Source: Occallatibacter riparius (GTDB lineage Bacteria; Acidobacteriota; Terriglobia; Terriglobales; Acidobacteriaceae). Taken from it: a DNA stretch of 64,000 nucleotides. The notes beneath the pieces were generated by a model that saw nothing but the letters and a program-made list of their open reading frames with translations, had not been told where the DNA came from and made no database searches. Positions 37,404-46,249 of the stretch are shown one piece after another; positions within the stretch are counted from its first letter, which is position 1; each line of letters starts with the position of its first letter. Location of the stretch: positions 1,674,001 through 1,738,000 of the forward strand of contig NZ_CP093313.1 in the NCBI RefSeq assembly GCF_025264625.1, given 5' to 3'. Position numbers and translations under genes: made by a program.

Positions 37404-39020
37404 TTGGCTGCATCGCAAACTACGGCGGCACCTGCGCCCGCCGCGCTCCAGGCGGCCTGGAAGCCGCGATCGAACCCGTGGCTGATTGCCGCGACCGTCG
37501 CGCTGGCGGCCTTTATGGAGGTGCTGGATACCTCCATTGCCAACGTGGCCCTGCCTCACATTGCTGGGAGTCTCGGCGCCAGCATCGACCAGGGTACCTG
37601 GGTGCTGACCAGCTACCTGGTCTCGAACGCCATCGTGCTTCCCCTCGGCGCCTGGGCCTCGAACGTGATGGGGCGTAAGAACTTCTTTCTAACCTGTCTT
37701 GTCATCTTCACGATTTCGAGTTTTCTCTGCGGCATCGCGCCTACGCTTCCCCTGCTGATTGTCTTCCGCATTCTGCAGGGCGCCGGGGGCGGCGGCTTGC
37801 AGCCGATGGCGCAGGCCATCATGGCCGACTCCTTCGAACCGCATAAGCGCGGACAGGCATTCGCCCTTTACGGCTTGGTGGCCGTTCTCGCCCCGTCGAT
37901 CGGTCCCACGCTGGGCGGCTGGATCACAGACAACTACTCGTGGCGCTGGATCTTCTTCATCAACATTCCGGTCGGTCTTCTGGCGTTCCTGCTGGTCACC
38001 CGCCTCATTGAGGATCCACCGTGGATCAAGCCGGACCGCAAGCTGCTGGGGCAGATGGACTACCTCGGTCTAAGCTTCCTTTCGATCGCCATGGGCGGTA
38101 TGCAGATCATGCTGGACAAAGGCGAAGAGAACGACTGGTTCTCCTCGGGCTTCATTCAGTTCTTCGCGGTGCTGTTTGTGGGCGGCATGATTGCGCTGGT
38201 GCTGTGGGAACTGCATACAGACAAGCCGATCATCAACCTGCGCCTGTTCCGGTTCAAGAACTTTGCCATCTGCTGCTTCCTGATGGCCTTAGTCGGCGGC
38301 GTGCTGAACGCGAATACCGTGCTGCAGCCGCAGTTCATGCAGGAGCTGCTGGGCTATACGGCAACTTCGGCGGGCGAGGCGCTGACCGCGGGAGGCATCG
38401 CTCTGGTGGTGGTGATGCCGCTGGCGGGGTTTGCAACCGGAAAGATATCCGCGCGCACTCTGGCGGTTGTTGGCTTCATCATGTTCACCTTCACCTTCCG
38501 CTACGCGGCGCAGGTGACGAGCCTGCAGATGACGTTCAGCCAGGCGTCGTGGCTGCGCGTGATCCAGATGCTGCCGCTGCCGTTCTGCTTCATTTCGATC
38601 ACGAATGCAGCGTACGTGGGCATGCCGAAGGAGGAGTCGAACCAGGTCTCGGGCCTAATCAACTTCGCCCGCAACATCGGCGGAAGCATCCTGATCGCCA
38701 TCACTAGCGCGCAGGTGACCAGCCGGACGATGTGGCATGAGCAGCATTTGCAGAACTTCATGCAGCCCGGCCAGCCGGGATACGACGCACATCGAGGCGC
38801 GCTGCAGGGCTTCCTAAGTGGGCAGTTTGGAGGCCCGAACGGCGGCGGTCTCGCACTGGGATCGCTGTATCAGCAGCTCAACATGCAGGCCCGCATGCAG
38901 GGCTACCAGGATGTGTATATCGAGCTGTCATGGATGTCGGTGTGCCTCGTCCTTCTGGCCTTCCTGCTGAGCAAGAACCGTCCCGGTCAGAGCGCGGCTC
39001 CGGAGGGGGCAGTGCACTAA
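37404..39020 (+). CDS. DHA2-family (EmrB/QacA-like) efflux pump
   Basis: Starts at TTG with GAGGAG five bases upstream. The 538-residue protein has 14 hydrophobic segments and the DHA2 signature ALPHIAGSLGASIDQGTWVLTSYLVS, followed by PLGAWASNVMGRKNFF (motif A) and GAGGGGLQPMAQAIMAD (motif C region). It exports lipophilic or anionic drugs with protons. The usual HlyD/EmrA adaptor and TolC partner are not adjacent. Its 3' end is duplicated as a decayed fragment at 39449-39535. Confidence 0.93.
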   Translation: MAASQTTAAPAPAALQAAWKPRSNPWLIAATVALAAFMEVLDTSIANVALPHIAGSLGASIDQGTWVLTSYLVSNAIVLPLGAWASNVMGRKNFFLTCLVIFTISSFLCGIAPTLPLLIVFRILQGAGGGGLQPMAQAIMADSFEPHKRGQAFALYGLVAVLAPSIGPTLGGWITDNYSWRWIFFINIPVGLLAFLLVTRLIEDPPWIKPDRKLLGQMDYLGLSFLSIAMGGMQIMLDKGEENDWFSSGFIQFFAVLFVGGMIALVLWELHTDKPIINLRLFRFKNFAICCFLMALVGGVLNANTVLQPQFMQELLGYTATSAGEALTAGGIALVVVMPLAGFATGKISARTLAVVGFIMFTFTFRYAAQVTSLQMTFSQASWLRVIQMLPLPFCFISITNAAYVGMPKEESNQVSGLINFARNIGGSILIAITSAQVTSRTMWHEQHLQNFMQPGQPGYDAHRGALQGFLSGQFGGPNGGGLALGSLYQQLNMQARMQGYQDVYIELSWMSVCLVLLAFLLSKNRPGQSAAPEGAVH

Positions 39021-39447
39021 CGCGACTTTCTGAGAAGGAAGTCCGCAGTCCGTAAACAGAGGGCGCTGCTGTTTACCAGGAACTAACTTTTGGCCTTGAG
39101 CCCCAAAAACTCAGGCCAAATAATTTATGGATTTTCATATACGAATAAGTTATGTGAAGTGAGATATTTATCGAAAAGCGATGCCGAAAAAGCGAAGGTA
39201 AGGAGAAGTAAAAACAGGGGGAGGGGTAGCTAATTTTCTAGTAACTCCCCGCTGATACTGGTGAAGGGCCGTGTTCCGTAGACGAAACACAGCCCTCAAG
39301 GGAAGAGTAGCGTTCTGAGAGGGCGAGGTCTGTGATGGCTATCACGGGCGTGCGGTGCGGCCATCGCGCCTTCGGCGCCAGACTGAAGCGGAGCGGGGAT
39401 CGTGCCTTCCAGCCTTGCGGCAGAAAGAAGCCGCAATGGCGTTCCAG
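39021..39447. other. Non-coding gap downstream of the efflux pump
   Basis: No gene with support. 39100-39240 is markedly AT-rich compared with the window. A 39266-39296 hairpin pairs AGGGCCGTGTT with AACACAGCCCT (one mismatch). Minus-strand and plus-strand open frames here look like chance. Confidence 0.5.
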
Positions 39448-39448
39448 G

Positions 39449-39535
39449 CAGGTGTACCTGATCATCCTGGCGTTCTTTTGCTGAGCAAGAACCGTTCTGG
39501 ACAGAGCTCTGCTCCGGAAGGGCCTGTCCCCTAAC
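39449..39535 (+). pseudogene. Remnant of a DHA2 transporter 3' end
   Basis: The sequence aligns with the last about 85 bases of the intact pump gene (38937-39025). Read with one shift, it encodes VYLIILAF then LLSKNRSGQSSAPEGPVP and a stop, against VCLVLLAF LLSKNRPGQSAAPEGAVH. Two extra bases break the frame after TTCTTTT. No other part of the gene is recognisable upstream. It looks like the tail of a deleted paralogue or a tandem duplication. Confidence 0.75.
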
Positions 39536-39573
39536 ACGCAAGCCGTGCAAGTCTTGTCAGGAGGAGTCTCAGC

Positions 39574-40164
39574 ATGGCGATACCACTCCCAGACTTGCAA
39601 CGTGCCGCATTGCTCAGCATGGACTTGCACAGCTCCATCGTGTCCATCTACACGCAAAATGATCCCGAGTACATAACCAGAGTGGCGGCGGTTCTGCATA
39701 CCGCAAGAAAACGCGGCATGCAGATCATCCACGTCCGGGTAGGATTTCGGCCGGGCATGCCTGAGATCAGCGAGCGCAACGTGCTGTTCGCGGCCGTGAA
39801 AGCAAACCCGCAGTGGCAACAGCTTTTCTCCGGACCCAACAGCGCCATTCATTCCGCGGCGGCGCCGGTCGGCGATGAGACCGTCATTACAAAGCACCGG
39901 GGAAGCGCGTTCACCGGCACCGATCTTGAGATGATTCTGCGCGCCAACGACATCGATACGCTGGTTCTTCTTGGCATCGCCACCAGCGGCGTGGTGCTGG
40001 CTACCCTTCTGCATGCAGCCGATGCGGACTACCAGCTGGCTGTAGTGGGGGACTGCTGCGCCGATCGCGACCCTGATTTGCATGCGGCGCTGATCGAAAG
40101 ATACTTCCCGCGCATGGCCGCCGTAATAGACGCTGCCGGTTTCTGCGAAGCTGCCGCGCAATGA
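39574..40164 (+). CDS. Isochorismatase-like hydrolase with no catalytic cysteine
   Basis: A 196-residue protein of the isochorismatase-like superfamily. The catalytic Asp is in LLSMDLHSS, the Lys in VITKHRGSAFTGTDLE. In the third motif, GIATSGVVLATLLHAADA, the position that holds Cys in nicotinamidases is Gly, as in true isochorismatases (EntB, PhzD). So amide hydrolysis by a thiol is unlikely; vinyl-ether hydrolysis or a binding role is possible. AGGAGG lies seven bases upstream (CAGGAGGAGTCTCAGC). A terminator follows 19 bases past the stop. Confidence 0.85.
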   Translation: MAIPLPDLQRAALLSMDLHSSIVSIYTQNDPEYITRVAAVLHTARKRGMQIIHVRVGFRPGMPEISERNVLFAAVKANPQWQQLFSGPNSAIHSAAAPVGDETVITKHRGSAFTGTDLEMILRANDIDTLVLLGIATSGVVLATLLHAADADYQLAVVGDCCADRDPDLHAALIERYFPRMAAVIDAAGFCEAAAQ

Positions 40165-40182
40165 TTTAGCTGCTCTGAAGGC

Positions 40183-40218
40183 GAAAACGCCAGGAGCCTT
40201 GCGGCCTCTGGCGTTTTC
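40183..40218. terminator. Symmetrical hairpin terminator
   Basis: GAAAACGCCAG (40183-40193) pairs with CTGGCGTTTTC (40208-40218) and the inner GAGCC/GGCCT extends it. The arms carry A-run and T-run at the ends, so it can stop both the hydrolase transcript and any minus-strand RNA from 40219-41200. Confidence 0.85.
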
Positions 40219-41201
40219 TGGGTGCCTCGTATCTCTTCGGTCCGAACACCATCCAGCAATGCCGGGCGATGAATCTTCAGTAGTACCGGTTGACCCGCCT
40301 CGCTGTGACTCACTGCCAGCTGCTTTTCCGCTTTCCGTCGAAGATCGTCTCCGGCGAACCGTTTACGATCCTCGCCTTCCCACGGACGCTACGCTCGCAA
40401 CGAGCGGCGAGATAACCTGACCCTCTGCGCGAACCCTGCCCCGGCTACGGCCGTAGTCGCAGACTCTGGGTTCTGCTCAGTTCAAGTTACATCTCCTTGC
40501 TGAACCGTTGACTAACTTCCAATCTCCGCCGGTTATCTACCTTTCGGCAAACTGCCAGCATGCCTTGAATGCTACCCGTTCGGCCCAGTCGGATTCGCTC
40601 GCCTCAGCTCCCTACGCGGGCTCACCCTCGGCCGAGGATGACTCCTGCGTTGTCAACCGAGCTTCGCGTTTCCACTTCGGGCTGGCGTTCGCTTCCGGCT
40701 TTCCCAGAGTTCCCGCGCCTGCGGCAAGCCGCCTGTGCGTTCCCTCAAGTTCCGCTGGACCCTTGCGCTGCCCATGGAGACGAGTTCCAAATACTTCCGA
40801 ACTTTGCATCGCTTGCCTTGCCAGGGATGAGTGCCCGACTTCCTTCGAATCTTTGCTTCGGCGGCTTGCGCGCACCGTTGCGAATTTCCGCTCTCGATCG
40901 AACTTTCATCTTCCTGCGCGGGCAGGAAATGCTCGTTTCCAATTCGCTACTTGGCTACCAACTGACGGGACTATGCGCCTGCTCAATCTGTGAATGCAAG
41001 TGCAAAACTTGATGAAATTTGTGGATATCACCAGAGTTGGTGCAATCAGGCAAACATTCTGCGGTGAGGGCGATTCTATCGAGTAAGCGGGATGGTTGTT
41101 TCGTGCTTTGTCGCCGTTATTGGCCAGGCATTAAGGAGTTTTTGCGATCTAGTCACAAGCCTTTGTTCGCGCGAAAGCGGCATCGCTCAGCCGGTGCTAC
41201 T
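40219..41201. other. About 1 kb with no supportable protein gene
   Basis: Open frames here on both strands (up to about 160 codons on the plus strand, 87 on the minus) have irregular codon use, overlap each other and match nothing I know. The block is bounded on its left by a strong hairpin terminator. It contains several potential stems, including a palindrome CTACGGCCGTAG near 40448 and a nested stem near 40375-40415 (CTCGCC/GGCGAG outside GCTCG/CGAGC). GC is lower than in the genes around. A long structured RNA on the minus strand is possible; decayed DNA is the simpler explanation. Confidence 0.4.
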
Positions 41202-41696
41202 ATGCTGCGCATGAACACGACAGCAGAACTCTACGACTATGCAGCGCAGGTACTCGCAGGTAAGGAGTTCTTCGAGCGCTCGACCCAGGTTCTGGACGAG
41301 AGCGACTCGCAGTTTCGGCCCTGCGAGGGGATGATGACAGTGGCGCAGCAGGTGGCGCACGCTGCGCAGACGATCGAGTGGTTCGTCGAGGGCGCAACTC
41401 GACCAGAGGGCTTCGACCTCGACTTCGCTGAACACGCGCGGGCGCTTGCCGAGGTGCGTTCGCTCACGGAAGCACGGCACCGGCTGGAGAATGCGTTTAT
41501 CCATGCAGCGGATTTTTTGCGCGGGAAGACTCCGGAGGAGCTGGCGCGGCCACTGCCGGCAGGACCGGTGATGGGCGGCCGACCGACTTACGAGATTATC
41601 GGCGCGATGGTGGAGCATACCGCGCATCATCGCGGTGCGCTGACGGTCTACTCGCGGCTGCTGGGGAAGGTTCCGCCCATGCCGTACGGAGGCTGA
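41202..41696 (+). CDS. DinB-superfamily protein
   Basis: A 164-residue four-helix protein; start at ATG 41202 or 41211 (a longer start at 41019 would add unrelated residues). The metal-binding His are at TVAQQVAHAAQT and in the C-terminal VEHTAHHRGALTVY, the DinB arrangement of three His. Family members are thiol transferases such as bacillithiol S-transferases or of unknown function. No Shine-Dalgarno is obvious. A divergently read ncRNA-like region precedes it and the convergent GH127 gene follows. Confidence 0.85.
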   Translation: MLRMNTTAELYDYAAQVLAGKEFFERSTQVLDESDSQFRPCEGMMTVAQQVAHAAQTIEWFVEGATRPEGFDLDFAEHARALAEVRSLTEARHRLENAFIHAADFLRGKTPEELARPLPAGPVMGGRPTYEIIGAMVEHTAHHRGALTVYSRLLGKVPPMPYGG

Positions 41697-41726
41697 ACCT
41701 CGGGACTGGGGTATCCGCCGTGGCGG

Positions 41727-43577
41727 TTACGATGGCAGCGCCAGGTAAAGCCGGTAGTGTTCGTCGTTGATGGCGGTGAAGGGGCGGAGGGTTAGCGCGC
41801 CTGTTGCAGTTTTCGTCTGCCAGTCGGTAGAGCCCCGCGCGACCTGGGTCATGCGCAATAGATCCTCGCGGCGCAGATCGGTGGGAATGGGGCCGACGCT
41901 GAAGAGCGCCAGCGGGCCGTGCATGGGGGCGAGCAGGTTGGGGTGCTGCGGATCGACTGCCTCGAGGGTCGTGGGCATGTCGAACTCGATCTCGATGCGG
42001 TCGCCGTTCGACCAGGTGCGCTGCAGGGTTGCGAAGACGCCCGGCTCGGCGCCGGACAAGAAGCGCTTGCCGTTAACGGCGACGGTAGTCTTCGGCCCGG
42101 CCCACTCGGGAATTCGCACATAGATGGGGAAAGCTGTGGGCGCGTCGAGCGCAACGGCAATGCTGGTGGTGGGGTGGTGGGGATAGCGTGTCTGCTGGGT
42201 GAGAGTCACGCGGCCGGCGGCGCGTCGCCAGTAGACGCGTGAGGGGACGTAGAGGTTCACATAGACGCCGTTGCCGTCGTTGAAATAGGCGCTGATGCCG
42301 TAATCGGCGGTGATCTGCGAGAACGTGCCGGTGCAGCAGTGCCACTTGTAGGGGTGGTAGAACTTGGAGCCGTCGTTGCTGTAGTCGGAGTAGTAGAAGC
42401 CGTGGCCGTCGGCCTGGATGGGGCGGACGCCGAGAATGCAGTTGTAGAGCACGCGCTCCATGGAATCGCTGTAGCGGCTGTCCTTGGTGGCTCGAATCAG
42501 ATAGCGCGTGATCTTGAAGTGCGCATACGAGCCGCAGGGCGTCTCAAAGCTGGAGTGGGTTTTGCCGAGGCTCTCGCCCACTTCGCCGCTGCCGGGCACG
42601 CGGAAGTTTTCGTCTGGACCCCAGCCGCCGGTGGCAAAGCTCTGCGTAGTGCGCAGGAATTCGAAGGCGTTCTGCGCGGCGCGGAGGTGCTTCTGGTTGC
42701 CGAGCACGAAGTATGCCTGCATGGCCGAGCTGAGGCAATTGACGTGGCTGTAGGCGTGTTTGCCGGATAGGACGTTTTCGCCGGCGGCGAGCGGATCGTA
42801 GTACCAGGAGTCGGCGAGGAAACGCATCGCCAGGCCGCGGTAGCGCTGGCCCGCGCCGCGCTGCCAGGCGATGAAGGCATTCTCCGGGAGAGTGTAGGGC
42901 TCGTCCCAGCAGAAGCTCTCGTCACGATGCGGGCGGGCATACTGCTCGGCGCGCGAGATGCCGCCGGGAGGCAGGTGCTTCTGGACGGAGTCGAGGGTCT
43001 TGTCGAGGATCTTGAGGGCGTCAGGCGCGCCGGTGAGGGTGTGCGCATCGAGCAGGCCGATGGAGATCTTGTCGTAGGTGTAGGCGGGGAAACGATTGTC
43101 ACGCCAGAAGTCTTCAGAGATTGCCGGACCGAAGGCTTTCACGATGTTGTGGACCTTCTCGCGCGTGGAAGGCAGGCCGCTAGCGGCGTAGTCGCGCGAG
43201 AGGCCGGAAAGATACTGGCCGAAACTGTGGCCGGGAGCGAAGCCGTTGTTGGGGAGCTTATCGAGGTCGCCGAGGGGGGCCCAGCTGTACCAGCCGCCCA
43301 TGTCGTCGCCGGGTGCGGGAAGGCCGGCGCGCTGCCGGAAAGGCTTGAGGAGACGGTCGACGTCGAGCGCGGCATAGAAGGCGTGGTTGCGCTCAAACTG
43401 GTCGCGCAGAGGACCGGCCAGCAGCTCCACTTCGCCATAACCGAATTGCTGAAGCGCAGGGGGCGCAGCCAGGGCGGATGGAGCGTCTGCGAAGGACAGC
43501 TTTCGCGACGCGGCGGCTCCCGCAACGGCAAGCGAGGTGCTCTTGAGAAACGACCGCCGTGATCGTGAACGGAACAT
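41727..43577 (-). CDS. GH127 beta-L-arabinofuranosidase, Tat-exported
   Basis: A 616-residue protein with a Tat signal (SRRSFLKSTSLAVAGAAA). The GH127 core includes HVNCLSSAMQAYFVLGNQ and the KWHCCTGTFSQ block, where Cys414 and Cys415 supply the zinc-bound thiol nucleophile. GH127 removes beta-L-arabinofuranose from plant glycoproteins and pectin. Tat export implies folding with zinc before transport. It stands alone in its transcription unit and joins GH31 and CE15 in a plant-polymer repertoire. Confidence 0.92.
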   Translation of the reverse strand: MFRSRSRRSFLKSTSLAVAGAAASRKLSFADAPSALAAPPALQQFGYGEVELLAGPLRDQFERNHAFYAALDVDRLLKPFRQRAGLPAPGDDMGGWYSWAPLGDLDKLPNNGFAPGHSFGQYLSGLSRDYAASGLPSTREKVHNIVKAFGPAISEDFWRDNRFPAYTYDKISIGLLDAHTLTGAPDALKILDKTLDSVQKHLPPGGISRAEQYARPHRDESFCWDEPYTLPENAFIAWQRGAGQRYRGLAMRFLADSWYYDPLAAGENVLSGKHAYSHVNCLSSAMQAYFVLGNQKHLRAAQNAFEFLRTTQSFATGGWGPDENFRVPGSGEVGESLGKTHSSFETPCGSYAHFKITRYLIRATKDSRYSDSMERVLYNCILGVRPIQADGHGFYYSDYSNDGSKFYHPYKWHCCTGTFSQITADYGISAYFNDGNGVYVNLYVPSRVYWRRAAGRVTLTQQTRYPHHPTTSIAVALDAPTAFPIYVRIPEWAGPKTTVAVNGKRFLSGAEPGVFATLQRTWSNGDRIEIEFDMPTTLEAVDPQHPNLLAPMHGPLALFSVGPIPTDLRREDLLRMTQVARGSTDWQTKTATGALTLRPFTAINDEHYRLYLALPS

Positions 43578-43679
43578 GTTGCACTCCGACGAGCATTGTA
43601 CGACCGGAGCGCACGCTCTCTATTCTGTCGTTTCTTTTCCGTCGACGTGGAGAAGACCTCGACGCTTGCCAAAGCAAGG

Positions 43680-43730
43680 ATGGCGAGCGAAGCTCGCAGC
43701 CAGCCGCACCGCAGGTGCCGTTCGTATAAT
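43680..43730 (+). promoter_or_regulatory. Repeat-containing promoter of the FmdB gene
   Basis: TGGCGAGCGAAGCTCGCAG, then GCCGCACCGCAGGTGCCG, and TATAAT at 43725-43730, 23 bases before the ATG. The block matches that at 32227-32300 before larE. No clear -35 box. Confidence 0.5.
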
Positions 43731-43753
43731 TGAAACAAGCGAGGAGATGGCCC

Positions 43754-44002
43754 ATGCCCGCGTATGAGTACAGTTGCCGCGATTGCGGCGCACATTTCGA
43801 GCGGCGACAGAAGATGTCGGAGCCGGAGATCAGCTCGTGTCCTTCCTGCGGCGGAGCCGTCAAACGTCTCATCAGCGGCGGCGCGGGGGCGATCACGAAA
43901 GGCGCATCGGCCTCAGCGGCTCGCCCTTGCGGCATGGGCGGCGGCGCATGCGAGATGCCTACGCAAATGGGCTGCGGCGGGGGCTGCGCCTGCGCGCACT
44001 AG
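43754..44002 (+). CDS. FmdB-family zinc-ribbon protein
   Basis: Starts at ATG 43754 with GAGGAG seven bases upstream. The 82-residue product has the FmdB zinc ribbon MPAYEYSCRDCGAHFE and ISSCPSCGGAVKRLISGGAG, followed by a Cys/Gly-rich tail (CGMGGGACEM, GCGGGCACAH). FmdB-family proteins are linked to regulation of formamidase and amide use, but many are unassigned. The Cys-rich tail could bind more metal. It is followed by the M29 peptidase gene 100 bases on. Confidence 0.9.
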   Translation: MPAYEYSCRDCGAHFERRQKMSEPEISSCPSCGGAVKRLISGGAGAITKGASASAARPCGMGGGACEMPTQMGCGGGCACAH

Positions 44003-44101
44003 CAGCGTTTCAACCTGATCGACCTGCAACACTTCCGGTACGGCCAATTTCGTACGCTCCATGCCTTGAAAATTCAAATTCCCCTGAAGGTCGAAACCAC
44101 T

Positions 44102-45349
44102 ATGGCGACGGTAGCGCAGGAACTCTCGTTTGAACAGAAACTCGATCAGCTGGCACGCGTGGCCATTGAAGTGGGCCTGGGCCTTGCCCGCGGGCAGGAA
44201 CTGGTGATGACCGCTCCGCTCGACGCGGTGCCGCTGGCGCGGAAGATCACCGAGCAGGCCTATCGCGCCGGCGCATCGCTGGTGACCACACTCTACGCCG
44301 ACGACGAAGCCACGCTGCTTAGGTATCGGCATGCGCCCGACGACGCGTTCGACACGGCCGCGGGATGGCTCTACGACGGCATGGGAGCGGCCTACAAGCG
44401 CGGTGCGGCGCGCCTGGCGATTACGGGTGCCAGCCCGCTGCTGCTTTCGAATGAGGATCCGGGGAAAGTGGGACGCGCCAACCAGGCGGTCTCGAAGGCT
44501 TACCGGCCCGCGCTGGAGCTGATTACGCGCCACGAGATCAACTGGACGATTGTGGCTGCGGCAACTCCCGCGTGGGCGGCAACGATGTTTCCCGAGGATG
44601 CGCCGGAAGCGGCCTTGGCGAAGCTGTGGGATGCCATCTTCCGCACCTCGCGCGTGGATGGCGATGATCCCGTTGCCAACTGGAAGGCTCACGACGCCGG
44701 ACTGCAGAGCCGCGCGGCTTACATGAACGAAAAGCGCTACTCGGCGCTGCAGTATCGCGGACCCGGCACCGACTTCCGTCTGGGATTATCCGACGACCAC
44801 CTGTGGATGGGCGGCGGGACGCGGGCGGGCAACGGGCTCTACTGCATTCCCAACATGCCCACGGAGGAGATCTTCACCACTCCGCATAAAGACCGCGCGG
44901 ACGGTATTGTGCGCGCTTCGAAGCCGCTGAGCTACCAGGGCACGATGATTGAGGGGATTGAAGTGCGCTTCGAGGCAGGGCGCATTGTGCAGGCGAACGC
45001 CAGCCGCGGGCTCGAGGTGCTGGAAAAGCTCATTTCCACGGACGACGGGGCGCGGCGGCTGGGTGAAGTGGCGCTGGTGCCGCATTCGTCGCCCATTGCG
45101 GCGAGCGGGCTGCTGTTCTACAACACGCTGTTCGACGAGAACGCCGCCAGCCACATTGCGCTGGGCCAGGCTTACACGTCGTGCCTGAAGGATGGCGACA
45201 AGCTGACACCCGAGGAACTTGCGGCTAAGGGCGCCAACGACAGCCTGATCCACGTTGACTGGATGATCGGCTCGGGCGAGCTCGACATCGACGGCATCAC
45301 CTCAACCGGCGCGGCCGAGCCGGTGATGCGAAAAGGCGAGTGGGTTTAG
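44102..45349 (+). CDS. M29-family aminopeptidase
   Basis: The ATG at 44102 gives a 415-residue protein; a TTG at 44066 is possible but lacks support. Metal ligands of the M29 family are visible: Glu in NMPTEEIFTTP, Glu in LGEVALVPHSS, His and Tyr in ASHIALGQAYTS, and His and Asp in LIHVDWMIGSGE. These are cytosolic di-metal aminopeptidases, often thermostable, that release N-terminal residues. No signal peptide. It completes the peptide salvage genes in this window: exported S9/M28 enzymes and this cytosolic one. Confidence 0.94.
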   Translation: MATVAQELSFEQKLDQLARVAIEVGLGLARGQELVMTAPLDAVPLARKITEQAYRAGASLVTTLYADDEATLLRYRHAPDDAFDTAAGWLYDGMGAAYKRGAARLAITGASPLLLSNEDPGKVGRANQAVSKAYRPALELITRHEINWTIVAAATPAWAATMFPEDAPEAALAKLWDAIFRTSRVDGDDPVANWKAHDAGLQSRAAYMNEKRYSALQYRGPGTDFRLGLSDDHLWMGGGTRAGNGLYCIPNMPTEEIFTTPHKDRADGIVRASKPLSYQGTMIEGIEVRFEAGRIVQANASRGLEVLEKLISTDDGARRLGEVALVPHSSPIAASGLLFYNTLFDENAASHIALGQAYTSCLKDGDKLTPEELAAKGANDSLIHVDWMIGSGELDIDGITSTGAAEPVMRKGEWV

Positions 45350-45437
45350 GATCGGGAGCGGTTGCGCATCCAAAGAGGATGCAGGTGAACCCCAGGGCTT
45401 GTGCAGCGGGCGAGCTTTCGCGGCGCGCGCAGGCCCA

Positions 45438-46214
45438 ATGAGAGTGAGTCCCATGCGAATCTTTCAGACCGTATTGCGTCTCTTCCTCGGAACCATCTTC
45501 ATCGGAGCTTTCTCAATCGCCGGGAACGCGCAGCCAGCGGCGGCCCCGGCCTCTGCTGTGGGCCAGAACCCGGCGGCAGCTCCTGTGTCCGCGGAGGCCG
45601 CGCCAGCGACCGCTCCCGGCACTCCGGCCGCGGCCGCCATCACGGCATCTTCAGTGCTCCAGCCTGCGCTCACGCAGGCGCAGGCGACGCTTGCGACGAT
45701 CAAGACCGACAAGTGGAAGAAGGGCAGCGTGCGCGATGAGGCGAGCCAGAATGTCGCCGCGCTGCTCCACGACCTGCAGAGCAACATTCCGACGCTGATG
45801 ACCGCGGCCGATGCGGAGCCCACCGCGCTGAGCCGTTCCCTTCCGCTGATGAAGCATCTCGACGCGTTCTATGACGTGCTGCTGCGCGTGGAAGAGGCCG
45901 CGCGCGTCTCCGCGCCCAGCGAGCAGATCACCGCCCTGCAGCAAACAATGCTCGACGTGAACAAGGCTCGCAACACCTACGACGACCAGATGCAGGCCTA
46001 CGCCGCCACCCACGAGAAGCAGATTTTCGAACTGCAGAAAGAGCTGAAGGCGCAGCAGGAAGCCGCTTCCAAGGCGAAGGAGACTGCCGCGGTCGCGCCA
46101 GCACCATGCAAGCCGGCGACTCCCGTACACAAGAAGAAAAGGACCACTACAGGCTCGAGTACGACGACCGCCAAGCCCAGCGCCGGGACTCCTGCTGCGA
46201 CAAAGCCGCAATGA
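45438..46214 (+). CDS. Exported Ala-rich coiled-coil protein
   Basis: Start 45438 or 45453; both give a signal peptide (IFQTVLRLFLGTIFIGAFSIAGNAQ). An Ala/Pro-rich linker (to about residue 75) precedes a helical region with heptad-like leucines (VLQPALTQAQATLATIKT, DVLLRVEEAARV, QTMLDVNKARNTYDD) and a Lys/Thr/Ala-rich C-terminal tail that could bind peptidoglycan or acidic polymers. No enzymatic motif. The next gene (MFS) lies 36 bases on, possibly in the same transcript. Function unknown. Confidence 0.7.
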   Translation: MRVSPMRIFQTVLRLFLGTIFIGAFSIAGNAQPAAAPASAVGQNPAAAPVSAEAAPATAPGTPAAAAITASSVLQPALTQAQATLATIKTDKWKKGSVRDEASQNVAALLHDLQSNIPTLMTAADAEPTALSRSLPLMKHLDAFYDVLLRVEEAARVSAPSEQITALQQTMLDVNKARNTYDDQMQAYAATHEKQIFELQKELKAQQEAASKAKETAAVAPAPCKPATPVHKKKRTTTGSSTTTAKPSAGTPAATKPQ

Positions 46215-46249
46215 CCATCCCGGGACCCATCCGTTAGGCTAGTTGTCAG

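Noticed and set aside
39238..40161. Minus-strand open frame of 307 codons
   Set aside because: Runs antisense through the isochorismatase-like gene; no domain.
40508..40993. Plus-strand open frame of 161 codons
   Set aside because: No domain, uneven codon use, overlapping other open frames on both strands.
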